A stretch of DNA of 64,000 nt from QWOP01 sp003669605. Lineage in GTDB: Bacteria > Planctomycetota > Planctomycetia > Pirellulales > UBA1268. Position 1 is the stretch's first letter, and every line of letters begins with the position of its first letter. The stretch spans positions 62,001 through 126,000 of the forward strand of contig CANKIK010000002.1 in NCBI GenBank assembly GCA_947481985.1, written 5' to 3'. Shown piece by piece: positions 11,155 to 20,659 of this stretch. Under the pieces are notes generated by a model that saw nothing but the letters and a program-made list of their open reading frames with translations, was not told the DNA's origin and ran no database searches. Position numbers and translations under genes: made by a program.

Positions 11155-11997
11155 TTAGCGGGGTTCTTTTTCCAGAGGCTGTCGTGGACCACCGCCCGTT
11201 CGGAAACGGGCCGCAGCGATGGCGCCCGGGATGAGGAGGAGCCAGCCGCCACCGTTCAAAAAATCCTGGAGCGGCAGCGGGAGATGGGAGGTGGCTGGTT
11301 GCAGCAAGTCATAGCCCGGCTGCAGCAGATGATTGACCGACTTCCATCGGCCCCACAGCCGGCGGACCAGCGGCCCCTCCTGCATTCCCAGACTCTCGAT
11401 GCGCTGCTGCATCCCTTGGAGCCCGCCCGGGTCCGTTGCCGCTGCGGCACGCGCGGTTGCGGGTTTGCCAGACCGGTTCCGCGGATGGCCCTTCTCGACA
11501 GAGCCCTCCCCAACGCCAATAAAGAAACTGAACACCAAGGAGAGCAACGCCATGGCGAAGATGTTCAGCAGCAGTTGGCTGAGGAACACCATCACTCCCA
11601 CGCGAAACGGGACTTTCCAGAGCAGGACCTGGCCGACCCCTCCGGCACAGAGGGCAAACAGCACGGGGAGATAACGGATCATCGGAATAAAACCGAGCAC
11701 GTGCCATTTCAGCCCCATCGGCTCCCGCAGCCAGACCCAGTAGCTGTAGTGCGGCGGGAAGGCGATTCCCAGTTGGGGATCCTGCATCATGCAGGCAAAC
11801 AGATACCCAGAAAGATCGTAGGCCAGGTAGACGGCCAGCCACATGACGAGCACCGTCTTCACGGCGCTCTGAATCGTCCCCGGGCCGTCCTCCGTCCAGA
11901 ACGCCGTCGTGCGGATGAGTACGAACACGGCAATCGGGATCATCAGCAACCAAAAGAGAATGATCAGCAAGCTGGAATGCTCGATGGTTGGAATCAT
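11155..11997 (-). CDS. Multi-pass membrane protein of unknown function
   Basis: A 280-residue protein with about four hydrophobic helices in its first two thirds (around residues 9-30, 45-70, 105-128 and 132-165), a hydrophilic stretch with GSVEKGHPRNRSGKPA, and one more hydrophobic segment near 250-268. The ATG at 11997 has GAGGTG 7 bases upstream. I do not recognise a family. It follows pilT on the same strand after a 202-base gap, so it may be transcribed separately. A role in the envelope or with type IV pilus parts is only suggested by position. Confidence 0.8.
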   Translation of the reverse strand: MIPTIEHSSLLIILFWLLMIPIAVFVLIRTTAFWTEDGPGTIQSAVKTVLVMWLAVYLAYDLSGYLFACMMQDPQLGIAFPPHYSYWVWLREPMGLKWHVLGFIPMIRYLPVLFALCAGGVGQVLLWKVPFRVGVMVFLSQLLLNIFAMALLSLVFSFFIGVGEGSVEKGHPRNRSGKPATARAAAATDPGGLQGMQQRIESLGMQEGPLVRRLWGRWKSVNHLLQPGYDLLQPATSHLPLPLQDFLNGGGWLLLIPGAIAAARFRTGGGPRQPLEKEPR

Positions 11998-12199
11998 GCC
12001 GCACCTCGCGATTGAGTGTCAGGGCTCTGGAGGTCGCCGGAAACCGCGTCACAACACGCCGCTTTCGGAACCATGATCGTCTTGGTGTCTGGAGTTGCAG
12101 AGGCGGTGATGAATTCCTGTCCTGCACGTCCACTGGTCTTGAGAGGAGGTATTTGGGTCAGACCGTCTCGGCACTCTGATGGCAATTCTGCGTGGTCCG

Positions 12200-13291
12200 T
12201 CAGCGGACCAATCCCGATGTCATGTCGAGCGAACTCACCCCCCGCATCGCCAGGGCCACCGCATCCGGATTCGTCGAGAGCCGGAGAGCCTCGGTGCCGC
12301 TGATCTGGCCCGCTGTGTAGAGGTCGGCGAGGTGCTGGTCGAAAAGTTGCATGCCGTTTTCGCGGTTGGCGATCGCCTGCGGCAGGCTCCCGATCCGACC
12401 TTCGAGGATCGCCTTACTGACCACCGCAGAGTTGCGCATGATTTCCAGGACGGGAATCCGCCCCTTGTCCTTTCCTTTGCTGGTTGCCAGTCGCTGGCTG
12501 ACGACCGCCACAAGGTTGGTAGCGAGTTCCGTCTGCAGCAGATCACGCTCCTCGGGCGCGAACATGGCGATGATCCGCTGCATCGTGAACGACGCATTGG
12601 TGGTGTGGACGGTGCTGAACACGATATGGCCGGTGTCGGCTGCCTGCAGTGCGATCCGCATCGTCTCGGCGTCCCGCAACTCGCCGACGAGAATCACATC
12701 GGGATCCTGGCGGAGGGCGCGTCTGAGCGACTCCGCAAAGCTCGGTGTGTCGCGGCCAATCTCGCGCTGGGCGACAAGGCTCTTTTGCGACACATGGACA
12801 AACTCAATCGGGTCTTCAATGGTGACGACCCGCAGACGCCGGGTGCGGTTGAGATGGTCGACCATCGCCGCCAGGGTCGTACTCTTGCCGCTCCCCGTCG
12901 TGCCTGTCACCAGCACCAAACCGCGCTGCTCCTCCGCGATCTCCTGGAGCACCGCCGGCAGTCCGAGATCAGCAAACGATTTGATCCGCAGCGGGATGGA
13001 GCGGGCCACGAGGCAGAGGTTGCCCTTCTCGTGGAAAACGTTGATGCGAAACCGGGCGACATCGGGAATGTCGTGGGAAAAGTCGCAACTGCGTTCACTC
13101 TCCAGCCGCTGCAACTGCGACTCGTTCGCCACCTGCCCGACCAGTCCGCGCAACTGATCGGCGGTGACCGGCGGAGAATTGATGGCCACCATCGTGCCTT
13201 CGACGCGGACCGTCGGCGCACTTCCCACCTGGACATGGAGGTCGCTGGCGTTGAATTGGACGGTGGCCTTGAGCAGCCGCTGCATTTCCAT
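12200..13291 (-). CDS. pilT: Type IV pilus retraction ATPase PilT
   Basis: A 363-residue secretion ATPase of the PilT class, which powers depolymerisation of type IV pili at the inner membrane. Visible motifs are the N-terminal ASDLHVQVG, Walker A GTTGSGKSTT, the Asp box VVTIEDPIEF, Walker B with RQDPDVILVGELRD and the His box GHIVFSTVHTTNA. Length fits PilT (about 350) and the tetracysteine of PilB/GspE is absent. The start was set at ATG 13291 (MEMQRLLKA), with AGGAGA about 10 bases upstream; the frame stays open to 13525 but overlaps the kinase gene. The upstream gene is a membrane kinase ending 82 bases earlier on the same strand, so the two may be co-transcribed. A PilB-like ATPase lies at 48501. 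Confidence 0.93.
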   Translation of the reverse strand: MEMQRLLKATVQFNASDLHVQVGSAPTVRVEGTMVAINSPPVTADQLRGLVGQVANESQLQRLESERSCDFSHDIPDVARFRINVFHEKGNLCLVARSIPLRIKSFADLGLPAVLQEIAEEQRGLVLVTGTTGSGKSTTLAAMVDHLNRTRRLRVVTIEDPIEFVHVSQKSLVAQREIGRDTPSFAESLRRALRQDPDVILVGELRDAETMRIALQAADTGHIVFSTVHTTNASFTMQRIIAMFAPEERDLLQTELATNLVAVVSQRLATSKGKDKGRIPVLEIMRNSAVVSKAILEGRIGSLPQAIANRENGMQLFDQHLADLYTAGQISGTEALRLSTNPDAVALAMRGVSSLDMTSGLVR

Positions 13292-13373
13292 CAATCGATT
13301 CTCCTGGAAGCCGCATCGAGATCGTACCTTGGAGAACGGCACCGAACTGGCAGCCCACCGCAGTTGGGGCGAC

Positions 13374-15020
13374 TCACGCCGACGACCCCGATCCGTTCTC
13401 CAACCACCAGCCTTCCGCACGGGCAGCATCCCACTCCGCGGCGCACGAACAGGCCCTGAGGGCTGCCGCCACGCTCCGGGCATCCGGATAGCGATCCTCA
13501 GGCCGCTTGGCCAGACAGCGCACAATCACCGCCTCGACGTCGGCCGGGAGGTCCGCGACCCGCTCCCGGAGCGACTTTACAGGCTGCAAAGCATGTGCCA
13601 GGAGGACGTCAGCCGGCGTGGCCCGCTCAAACGGCGGTGCCCCGGTGACCATGAAATGGAGCAGCGCTCCAAATCCGTAGATGTCGGCCCGGCTGTCGAT
13701 GCTGCGGCCGGCAACAGCCTGCTCTGGGGCGACGTACTCCGGAGTCCCGGCGATGGCACCGCCGGCGGCAGGATCATTCTCCACGCCTGCAGCCCAGCCG
13801 CCGACGGCGCCGAAATCGAGCACCTTCGCCACATCGAAGCGTCCGCCGACAAACGCCACAAAGACATTCGTCGGACTCAGATCGCGGTGGATGAGTCCGA
13901 TGCGATGGGCCTCAGCGAGTGCAGCGCACACTTGGCGGCCGAGGTACAGCGCCCGAGACGCTGGCATCGGCCCGGAGCCATGCACGAGGTCGGCAACACA
14001 ACGGCCGGGGAGGTATTCCATAGCGCAGAACGGAGTCCCGTCGGCGGTCCGCCCGGAATCGAAGATGGTGACCGTGTTGGGATGGGAGAGCATGGCCGCC
14101 GCCTGCGCCTCCCTTTCGAAGCGCGCAATTGCGCTGGGGTCGGCGGCTCGGAGCAACTTCAGGGCGCAGGGCCGCTTCAGGAACTCGTGGTCCGCCAGGT
14201 ACACCGCCCCTGTGCCCCCCTCATCGAGCTTGCGGAGCAGACGGTACGGCCCAATCTGTCCGGGACTGGCACCGTCGTCGCCCCGACCCCGCAGCACCCA
14301 GGCCGCGAGCGTTGCAAGAATGGCGCCAAAGATGAGAAACAGGGCGTTGATCATGACAATCTGGTGGTTCGCCACGTCATCCATGTCGACCTGGACGGTG
14401 TCGGCGTGGTGCAGCACGACCCCGTGGCAAAGGATCACCGCGGCTGCCATCGTCAGCACAATCCGGGCAGTGATCGCCGGGACTCGGGGGAGAAAAATGC
14501 CGTAGCAAAGCATGAGCAGGATCGCCCGCATCACGCCGTTCTTCTGGATGGCGACCGCATCGACCAGGTCGCGACGATCGATGAGGTCGACTGCGGAGAG
14601 GTACTGGGAAATCACCAAGACGAGCATCTCGAAGCCGAAGAGCAACGCCTCCACCACCCGCAGTTGGCGATGGCTGAGCCGCAGCGGCGAGCGGAGGAGG
14701 GCCAGCGTGAGCGCCGCCACCGTCAGCCGCAGGAGGAGCGACCACGTCGCCGAATCGGAGGTGGTCGCCAAACCTGACGCCGTCTCAGTCTCCTTAACCA
14801 CGACGAACACGAGATGAAACAGCGTCAGGAATCCGGCGACGATTCCCAGTCGCGTCCGCAGCAACTTGGTCAGAATGCCTTCCCCGGGGAACGGCGCCCG
14901 GTCGGAGGCCACCGAAGTCGCGAAGCCGGTGGTGCCTTCCGCCGCCAACTCAATGTCGACGACAGAGTCGTCGGACTGCGGATCGTTCCGGTGATCGGGT
15001 TGGTCGGTCGCTGCACGCAT
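13374..15020 (-). CDS. Six-helix membrane Ser/Thr kinase
   Basis: A 548-residue protein. Residues about 45-250 hold six hydrophobic helices; the kinase domain follows from about 265 (YRLLRKLDEGGTGAVYLA, ALKLL lysine). The catalytic loop is HRDLSPTN, with the usual lysine after HRDL replaced by serine, then a canonical DFG and GTPEYVAPEQ. ATG 15020 was chosen for the AGGAAGGA site upstream. Unlike the kinases at 4556 and 8014, the sensor part is N-terminal and membrane-embedded, so the kinase is cytoplasmic. It sits between a zinc-ribbon membrane protein and pilT on the same strand, with gaps of 65 and 82 bases, suggesting a link between phosphorylation and pilus retraction. That link is inferred from position. 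Confidence 0.9.
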   Translation of the reverse strand: MRAATDQPDHRNDPQSDDSVVDIELAAEGTTGFATSVASDRAPFPGEGILTKLLRTRLGIVAGFLTLFHLVFVVVKETETASGLATTSDSATWSLLLRLTVAALTLALLRSPLRLSHRQLRVVEALLFGFEMLVLVISQYLSAVDLIDRRDLVDAVAIQKNGVMRAILLMLCYGIFLPRVPAITARIVLTMAAAVILCHGVVLHHADTVQVDMDDVANHQIVMINALFLIFGAILATLAAWVLRGRGDDGASPGQIGPYRLLRKLDEGGTGAVYLADHEFLKRPCALKLLRAADPSAIARFEREAQAAAMLSHPNTVTIFDSGRTADGTPFCAMEYLPGRCVADLVHGSGPMPASRALYLGRQVCAALAEAHRIGLIHRDLSPTNVFVAFVGGRFDVAKVLDFGAVGGWAAGVENDPAAGGAIAGTPEYVAPEQAVAGRSIDSRADIYGFGALLHFMVTGAPPFERATPADVLLAHALQPVKSLRERVADLPADVEAVIVRCLAKRPEDRYPDARSVAAALRACSCAAEWDAARAEGWWLENGSGSSA

Positions 15021-15085
15021 CGCTATGTCCTTCCTGCGGGAGAGGCGGCGTGGTGCATGGCACCCCCCGCTTGAAAGCCTGACCC

Positions 15086-16126
15086 TCACGGCCCCCGGTT
15101 GGGGGTGGGCTGTCCGGGGCCATTCACACCGGGCGGGGGTGACGGCGGATCCGGCAACGCCCCTTCACGATGCCACGATCGTGCCCTTTTCAACCCCTCT
15201 TCCAGGGCGCCTCGCTGGCCGCCACATTTTTCTTCGAGGTCGCCGATCATCCGTTCGACCGTCGCGACGACAGACCCCTCGTCTTTGTCGCCGCCGCTGA
15301 GCCAGGGGACGAACAGGTGCGCGACGGCAACGACGAAGAGCGTCACCAAGGGGATCCGCATCCGGCCGATCGTATCGCGGTAGCGCCGCCAGTCGGACCA
15401 CAGGTAGTAGAGAGTCATCGGAGGCACAAGGAACAGTGCGCCGCGGATTGGATCCTTGCGGAACGAGAGGTTCACAAGGCTGGCGATGTCTCCCGCAAGG
15501 CCGACGAGATTGAGAACCACGATCGCCCGGATCCCGAGTGCGGCCAAGGAATGCCGGCCGATCATTCCGCCGGCGACCGAGAGGATGAGAATCACTAACG
15601 AGACCGCATAACTGGTCTCGCTGATCCAAGTCGTTCCCTGTACCAGGAGGTTGAAGAAGGTCCGGTAGGTGCGGAAGATCGACGACGACTCATTCGACAC
15701 CGGCCGGGCAGGGACGGCCGCGGGGGGCGGGGCAATGACCACTTCGAGATCGTGGTCCTCCCAGTCCGGTAGCTCAATCGCCGGCACCCGAACCGGCGTC
15801 ACCGCACGGAGCTCGTAGCCGCTGGCTAGGTCCTCAGTCGGGCTCGCGCCGGCCTGAGCGGCAGCCACGGCGCCGCGGCCTGCCGAGGCAGCCGCTGGCT
15901 TGGCGACCGCGGCTCCAGTCGCAGCAACGGGCCGGCGCGCAGTCGGGGATCCACTGGCTGCAGATCCCTTCGGCGGGACAGGCCGCTGCGGAGCGACCGG
16001 CGCCTGCTGGCCGTCAGGCACGATGATGCGACGCCCACAATTACGGCAGCGCCCAGTCCGACCGGCGTGCGCCTTGGCGGCCACCAGTCGGCTTGCGCAG
16101 TGCTGGCATGCAAAGGTGATTTTCAT
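15086..16126 (-). CDS. Zinc-ribbon membrane protein
   Basis: A 346-residue protein. The first 40 residues form a zinc ribbon with two CxxC pairs (CQHC and CRNC), a common planctomycete N-terminal module. A long low-complexity Ala/Pro linker follows to about residue 130. Then come hydrophobic helices near 170-195, 200-220, 230-250 and 265-285, and an acidic, proline-rich tail. ATG 16126 has GAGGGGA upstream. It is the first of three genes read on minus toward a membrane kinase and pilT. Function unknown; the ribbon may bind nucleic acid or protein. Confidence 0.82.
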   Translation of the reverse strand: MKITFACQHCASRLVAAKAHAGRTGRCRNCGRRIIVPDGQQAPVAPQRPVPPKGSAASGSPTARRPVAATGAAVAKPAAASAGRGAVAAAQAGASPTEDLASGYELRAVTPVRVPAIELPDWEDHDLEVVIAPPPAAVPARPVSNESSSIFRTYRTFFNLLVQGTTWISETSYAVSLVILILSVAGGMIGRHSLAALGIRAIVVLNLVGLAGDIASLVNLSFRKDPIRGALFLVPPMTLYYLWSDWRRYRDTIGRMRIPLVTLFVVAVAHLFVPWLSGGDKDEGSVVATVERMIGDLEEKCGGQRGALEEGLKRARSWHREGALPDPPSPPPGVNGPGQPTPNRGP

Positions 16127-16244
16127 TCTGGAATCCCCTCGATCATAGATACCGGGGCCGGCATCGCTCGAGTGACAAAGTCCATCTGCATGATGGACCG
16201 ATTCTCGATCAGGTGTCTCCCGGTCCGGTATCTTCCCCCCTCCT

Positions 16245-17531
16245 TCACTGCGCGATCGAGTATACCGTGAGCGTCTCCTGATCGCGGAGCCAGAGTTTTC
16301 CCTCAGCGATCACGGGGTGGGGCCAAGCAGGGCGGTCGCTGCGGTTTTCCGGCGTGAACCGGCCGAGTTCGACGTAGCCACGTGGCGTTGCCTCGACGAG
16401 CGCCACGGCGCCTTCCTCCGCGCGGAGGATGAGTTTGCCGTCAGCCCACACCACCGCCCCCTTGCCGACCGATCGATTCTCCCACATCACCTTCCCTGTC
16501 TTCACCTCGAGGCACTTAAGCACCCCCTCGTCGGTGCCGTAGAGATAGTCGCCATCGACCACCATCCCACCGTGGTGGTTCTTCATCTCCTTGGTCTGGT
16601 ACGCCAGCGTCGCCGCCACCCCCTGCCGCCCCCCGGCGAGGGTCACCAGCGCCCCTCCCGTGCCGTAGCCCGACGCGCTGAAAACGTTCCCCTTCCAGAT
16701 CACCGGAGAAGAACAGTTGGCAGTCCCGTTGGCCGAGGAGTCGTTGCCCCACAACACCTGTCCGTCGGCCGCCCTCACCCCCACGACGCCAGTGTGGACG
16801 AAGTTCACATACTGCCGCACGCCGCCGGTCTCTACGACCACGATCGATGAGTAGCCGCTCTGCGGAGTGCCGGGTACCAGCGCCCGCCACAGCGGCTTGC
16901 CGCTGTGCTTGTCGAGGGCGACCATCGTCCCCTCCTTGCCTCCGGGAGTGACGACGAGCCTGTCACCGTCGACCAGCGGCGACTCGCTGATCCCCCAGAC
17001 AATGTTGGTCGCACCAAACACCTCGAGAATGTTGCCGCCCCACACCGGCTTGCCGTCGGCGAGCGACAGGCAGACAAGATCGCCGTTGGCGCCGAGCGCA
17101 TACACCCGGTCGCCATCGACTGTCGGCGTGCCCCTCGGACCGGCCCCCATGCCGTCGGGACGGGTCTTCCCAATCCGTGTCGACCATTTTTCATCGAGCG
17201 ACTCAGCGTCGAGACAGATGACAAACTCGGCGTCACCGCGGCTCCCCATCGACAGCACCACACCGGGAGCGAAACTGACGCTCGAGTAGCCCAGCCCCAG
17301 GTTCTTTGCCGTGCCGACGTGTTCCGGCCCCCCATCGGGCCACGACTTCAAGAGCCCGGTGTCGGTGGCGCGGTTATCGCGCCTCGCCCCGCCGTACTGA
17401 CTCCAATCGGTATTGGCGACGGCCCGCTCCTTCGCCGGCACCGCCGATGCCGGGCCGGCACCACAGCAGACCAGCGCCACCACCCAGGCGACGACACGGT
17501 GGAGGGGCGGGGACGGCATGGTTCGACGCAT
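16245..17531 (-). CDS. Exported PQQ-like beta-propeller protein
   Basis: A 428-residue protein with an N-terminal signal peptide (about residues 1-30, ending PASA) and repeated PQQ-like blades: DGDRVYALGANGDLVCL, DGKPVWGG, LDKHSGKPLW, DGQVLWGN and VKTGKVMWENR. Such repeats build an eight-bladed propeller, as in BamB and quinoprotein dehydrogenases; the dehydrogenase active-site motifs are not evident, so it is probably a structural or binding protein. ATG 17531 has GAGGAG about 9 bases upstream. It is transcribed divergently from the 939-residue secreted protein gene. In planctomycetes this family is abundant and usually annotated only as outer membrane protein assembly factor-like. Confidence 0.88.
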   Translation of the reverse strand: MRRTMPSPPLHRVVAWVVALVCCGAGPASAVPAKERAVANTDWSQYGGARRDNRATDTGLLKSWPDGGPEHVGTAKNLGLGYSSVSFAPGVVLSMGSRGDAEFVICLDAESLDEKWSTRIGKTRPDGMGAGPRGTPTVDGDRVYALGANGDLVCLSLADGKPVWGGNILEVFGATNIVWGISESPLVDGDRLVVTPGGKEGTMVALDKHSGKPLWRALVPGTPQSGYSSIVVVETGGVRQYVNFVHTGVVGVRAADGQVLWGNDSSANGTANCSSPVIWKGNVFSASGYGTGGALVTLAGGRQGVAATLAYQTKEMKNHHGGMVVDGDYLYGTDEGVLKCLEVKTGKVMWENRSVGKGAVVWADGKLILRAEEGAVALVEATPRGYVELGRFTPENRSDRPAWPHPVIAEGKLWLRDQETLTVYSIAQ

Positions 17532-17719
17532 CGTGAATGCTCCTCAACGGAGGGATGGAGGGGGCGAAATCCCGCCGGCCAGCACGGGCGGCCCCAAGAA
17601 TGTGTCCTGGCTGGAAGTTGAGAGTTTCCATCCTCTCGGCCCCCCGCCGCAAGGCCGAACCGGACAGGTATGCTCTGGCACGATGTGCCGTCCGAGTACC
17701 GACATTCTCGATCCTTGCC

Positions 17720-20539
17720 ATGCACCGCACCTTTTTCGACAACCGCCTCGCTCCCCCGCCAGGGAGCCGCGTCGGCTTGTTCGTCGCGTCGCTGACATTC
17801 CTGCTCCTCCAATCGCCCCTCTCCCTCGCTGTCGCCGCAGAGGATTCTCCTCCGCTGCTGATCGCCGACTTCGCTCGGCCCGGGCATGGCTGGCATGCCA
17901 ACCGCTCCCTGGACAGCCTCCGCCAGGGGGCCGATGGCCTGTCGATGCGGTCCGTCGGCGAGGACCCATATCTCGTTGGACCGCCTGTTGATATTTTGGT
18001 GCCGCCAGGGACCACGAAACTCCTCCTCGAACTTGACGGCTCCGCGGCAGGGGACATCCGCTGCTATAGCGCTTTGGAGGGGGAGGCGGACGCCGAAGAG
18101 CGGGCCGTGCAACTCGTCGCCGATGGCCGCGGCAAGTTCCGTGGCGTGATCCCGGCGCTCGGTGCCCGGATGCGGTTCCGGCTCGATCCGCCCGACGGGG
18201 ACAGGCCCATTGTCTTCCGCAGGCTGGAAGCCAGGCCGCTCGCTCCCCTCTTCCGTTCGGCTCCGCGCCGCCAGCCGGTGCCGGTCGTCCTCCCTGAGGA
18301 TGCCCTGACGATCACACAGGGGGCGGTCCGCGTGGCGCATGATCCCCGGCGCTGGAACGCGCTGGCGATTTGGGTAGACGGGAGACGAATGGCCGACACC
18401 GATCCCAGCGAGGAGTTTTTCTTCCGGGGGGACCTCCGCGCCATGGCCATCGATCCCAATACCGGGAGCATCGAGGCACAGACGCTTGGAGACGGTGTCG
18501 AGATCGTGGCCACCGTGCGGGAGGCGGTCGATCCGTCGCTGGCCGCCACGTGGCGATTCAGCCGGCGGATCACGGCGGCCACACGGGGCGTGCGGATCGA
18601 GACAAGCCTCTCGGTCGATCGGCCGCGCGAGGCGGTGCACCTGCCATGGCTGACGCTTTTCGCTGGACTTGGATCCTTCGGGACCCACAAATCACAGGCC
18701 CTGCTACCCGGCGTCGAATACCTCGACGATGAGCCGTCATCGAACGAGAAGGAGATCCGCGGACCGGCCGCCAATCGCCTGCTCGTCGATCCCGCGAAGG
18801 TCTGTTTCCCCACGATGGTCCTCGCTGCCAGCCAACGGTGGCTCGCCGTCGACTGGGAGCCAGGAGCAGTGCCGGCCTCGCCGCTGTTCGACTCCCCAGA
18901 CCGCCACTTCAACTCCGGCGGCCACCTGCTCGCTCTTCTGTCACCGGCGGCCGCTGCCTTTGAGGCAGTGCCGTCGCGCTTCGAAGGTGAGGCCGCTGTC
19001 TACCGCGGCCTGATCCTTGAGCCCGGCAAGCCGCTCAGTCTGGCCGTCACGCTCCGTGGCGGCACGGGCGACAGTGTCCTGGATGCCGTCTCCGAACGGG
19101 TGCTGGTGGATGGACTGCCGCCGATCCCCGAGATCGATTTGGGCCACAGCGGCGACAGCGGGCTGGATGCGGCCTGCCGCCTCCTCGCCCACGGTTGGCT
19201 CGATTCGGCGGCACGCGACGGGACCCGTTGGCGGCATGCGGTCTGGCAGGGGCGCTTCGCGCCGCAGCCCGCCGCCGACGTGCCGCCCTTTCTTCTCTGG
19301 TTGGCCGCCCATGTCTCCGATCCCCCTCTCGCCGATCGCCTCCGCAATACCGCGGCCGAGACCCTGGCGGCATTGCCCCCCGGTGCCGCGGGAGGAATTG
19401 GCCACCTGTCGCGTCCGTCGCTTCCTCTCCTCCTCCGCCCTTCCCCCACCGCCGACGGATCGATCGGCGATGCGCTTGTGTCGGCAGCCGCGTCGGCAAC
19501 GGAGATCGCCGCCACACTCACCGCGGACGCTGGCCGGGATCGCTATGTCGCCGGGAAAACCGACTACGCCGCAACGCTCGGCGCCGATCACTGCAACGGC
19601 CACACCGCCCTCCGTGCCGAGGCAATGCTGGAGGCCGCCGCGCTCACCGGCGATGAAGAGGCGATTCGGGCGGCGATCGGGGCGCTCGATCTGCTCACCA
19701 AGGCGTATCCGGCCGGCGCGGTGCCCCGCGGCGCGCAGCCCTGGGAGATGCCACTCCATACACCCGACATCCTCGCCTCGGCCCGGCTTGTCCGCTGTCA
19801 TGTGCTCGGCTACCTCCTCGACGGCAACCCCACCCGGATCGAGGAGGCGCGGGCCTGGGCCTGGTCGGGTGTCCCCTTCGTCTACCTCCGCGATCCGCTC
19901 CCTGGGCCTGTCGGCCGCTACGCCACGATCGGCGTCCTCGGCGCCACCGACTGGGTGGCGCCGGTGTGGGTCGGCCAGCCGGTGCAGTGGTGCGGGCTTG
20001 TCTACGCGGGCGCTCTCCACGACCTCGCCGCTGTCTCTGGCAACTCCAGCGCCCCCTGGCGGACGCTCGCCAGCGGCATCACCCGCTGTGGACTCTTCAT
20101 GACGTTTCCCGTCGATGACCCGGACAAGCGTGGCGGACTGCTCCCCGATTACTGGCTCTTCGGATCGGCCCGCGGCGATGGTCCCGCGATCAATCCGGGC
20201 ACGGTCCAGGCAACGCTCGCCGAGGCCTTCGGCGCCACTCCCCTGGTGACAGCAACGCGACTCCCAGGACGCACCGGCAGATCCGGTGGCCACGTCCTCC
20301 ATGTGGCGGGCGATGTCCGCCGCGCGGCCTGCAGCGATACCTCAGCAACGGTGGGGATCGTCACCTGGCCCGAGTCTCCCTGCCGGCTGCTGCTGACGCG
20401 CGTTGCAGTCCCTCCACGGAGCGTCACCTGGAACGGTCAGCCGGTCGCTGCCCGGTTGCTGGCGACCGGGTGCCTGAGCGTCGCGATCACCCCCCCGGAA
20501 ACTCCCCGTCGCGAGGGCACGCTGGTCATCGAATGGTGA
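17720..20539 (+). CDS. Large secreted protein of unknown function
   Basis: A 939-residue protein. The start was put at ATG 17720 because it gives a plausible signal peptide (VGLFVASLTFLLLQSPLSL, then AVAAEDS); the open frame continues upstream with no export signal, and no clear ribosome site marks either choice. The first 500 residues look beta-rich. A helical region around 500-800 (NGHTALRAEAMLEAAALTG, TPDILASARLVRCHVLGYL) is reminiscent of alpha/alpha-toroid glycoside-processing proteins, and a short beta domain ends the chain. I recognise no catalytic motif. The second PSD1 gene begins 120 bases downstream, so the two may act together outside the cell on polymers. Confidence 0.8.
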   Translation: MHRTFFDNRLAPPPGSRVGLFVASLTFLLLQSPLSLAVAAEDSPPLLIADFARPGHGWHANRSLDSLRQGADGLSMRSVGEDPYLVGPPVDILVPPGTTKLLLELDGSAAGDIRCYSALEGEADAEERAVQLVADGRGKFRGVIPALGARMRFRLDPPDGDRPIVFRRLEARPLAPLFRSAPRRQPVPVVLPEDALTITQGAVRVAHDPRRWNALAIWVDGRRMADTDPSEEFFFRGDLRAMAIDPNTGSIEAQTLGDGVEIVATVREAVDPSLAATWRFSRRITAATRGVRIETSLSVDRPREAVHLPWLTLFAGLGSFGTHKSQALLPGVEYLDDEPSSNEKEIRGPAANRLLVDPAKVCFPTMVLAASQRWLAVDWEPGAVPASPLFDSPDRHFNSGGHLLALLSPAAAAFEAVPSRFEGEAAVYRGLILEPGKPLSLAVTLRGGTGDSVLDAVSERVLVDGLPPIPEIDLGHSGDSGLDAACRLLAHGWLDSAARDGTRWRHAVWQGRFAPQPAADVPPFLLWLAAHVSDPPLADRLRNTAAETLAALPPGAAGGIGHLSRPSLPLLLRPSPTADGSIGDALVSAAASATEIAATLTADAGRDRYVAGKTDYAATLGADHCNGHTALRAEAMLEAAALTGDEEAIRAAIGALDLLTKAYPAGAVPRGAQPWEMPLHTPDILASARLVRCHVLGYLLDGNPTRIEEARAWAWSGVPFVYLRDPLPGPVGRYATIGVLGATDWVAPVWVGQPVQWCGLVYAGALHDLAAVSGNSSAPWRTLASGITRCGLFMTFPVDDPDKRGGLLPDYWLFGSARGDGPAINPGTVQATLAEAFGATPLVTATRLPGRTGRSGGHVLHVAGDVRRAACSDTSATVGIVTWPESPCRLLLTRVAVPPRSVTWNGQPVAARLLATGCLSVAITPPETPRREGTLVIEW

Positions 20540-20659
20540 GTGGACGGTCAATGCAGCCGCTGCCACACCGGTGATCTGTTGCACCACGACCGCACGCGGG
20601 GTGACAATTCCGCGACCGCAGGGGGTTGGCTGTAGCCATTGCGCACAGGAGGAGAGCCG

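Noticed and set aside
12179..14777. Long plus-strand frames over pilT and the membrane kinase
   Set aside because: The minus-strand genes have unmistakable motifs and ribosome sites; the plus frames have none.
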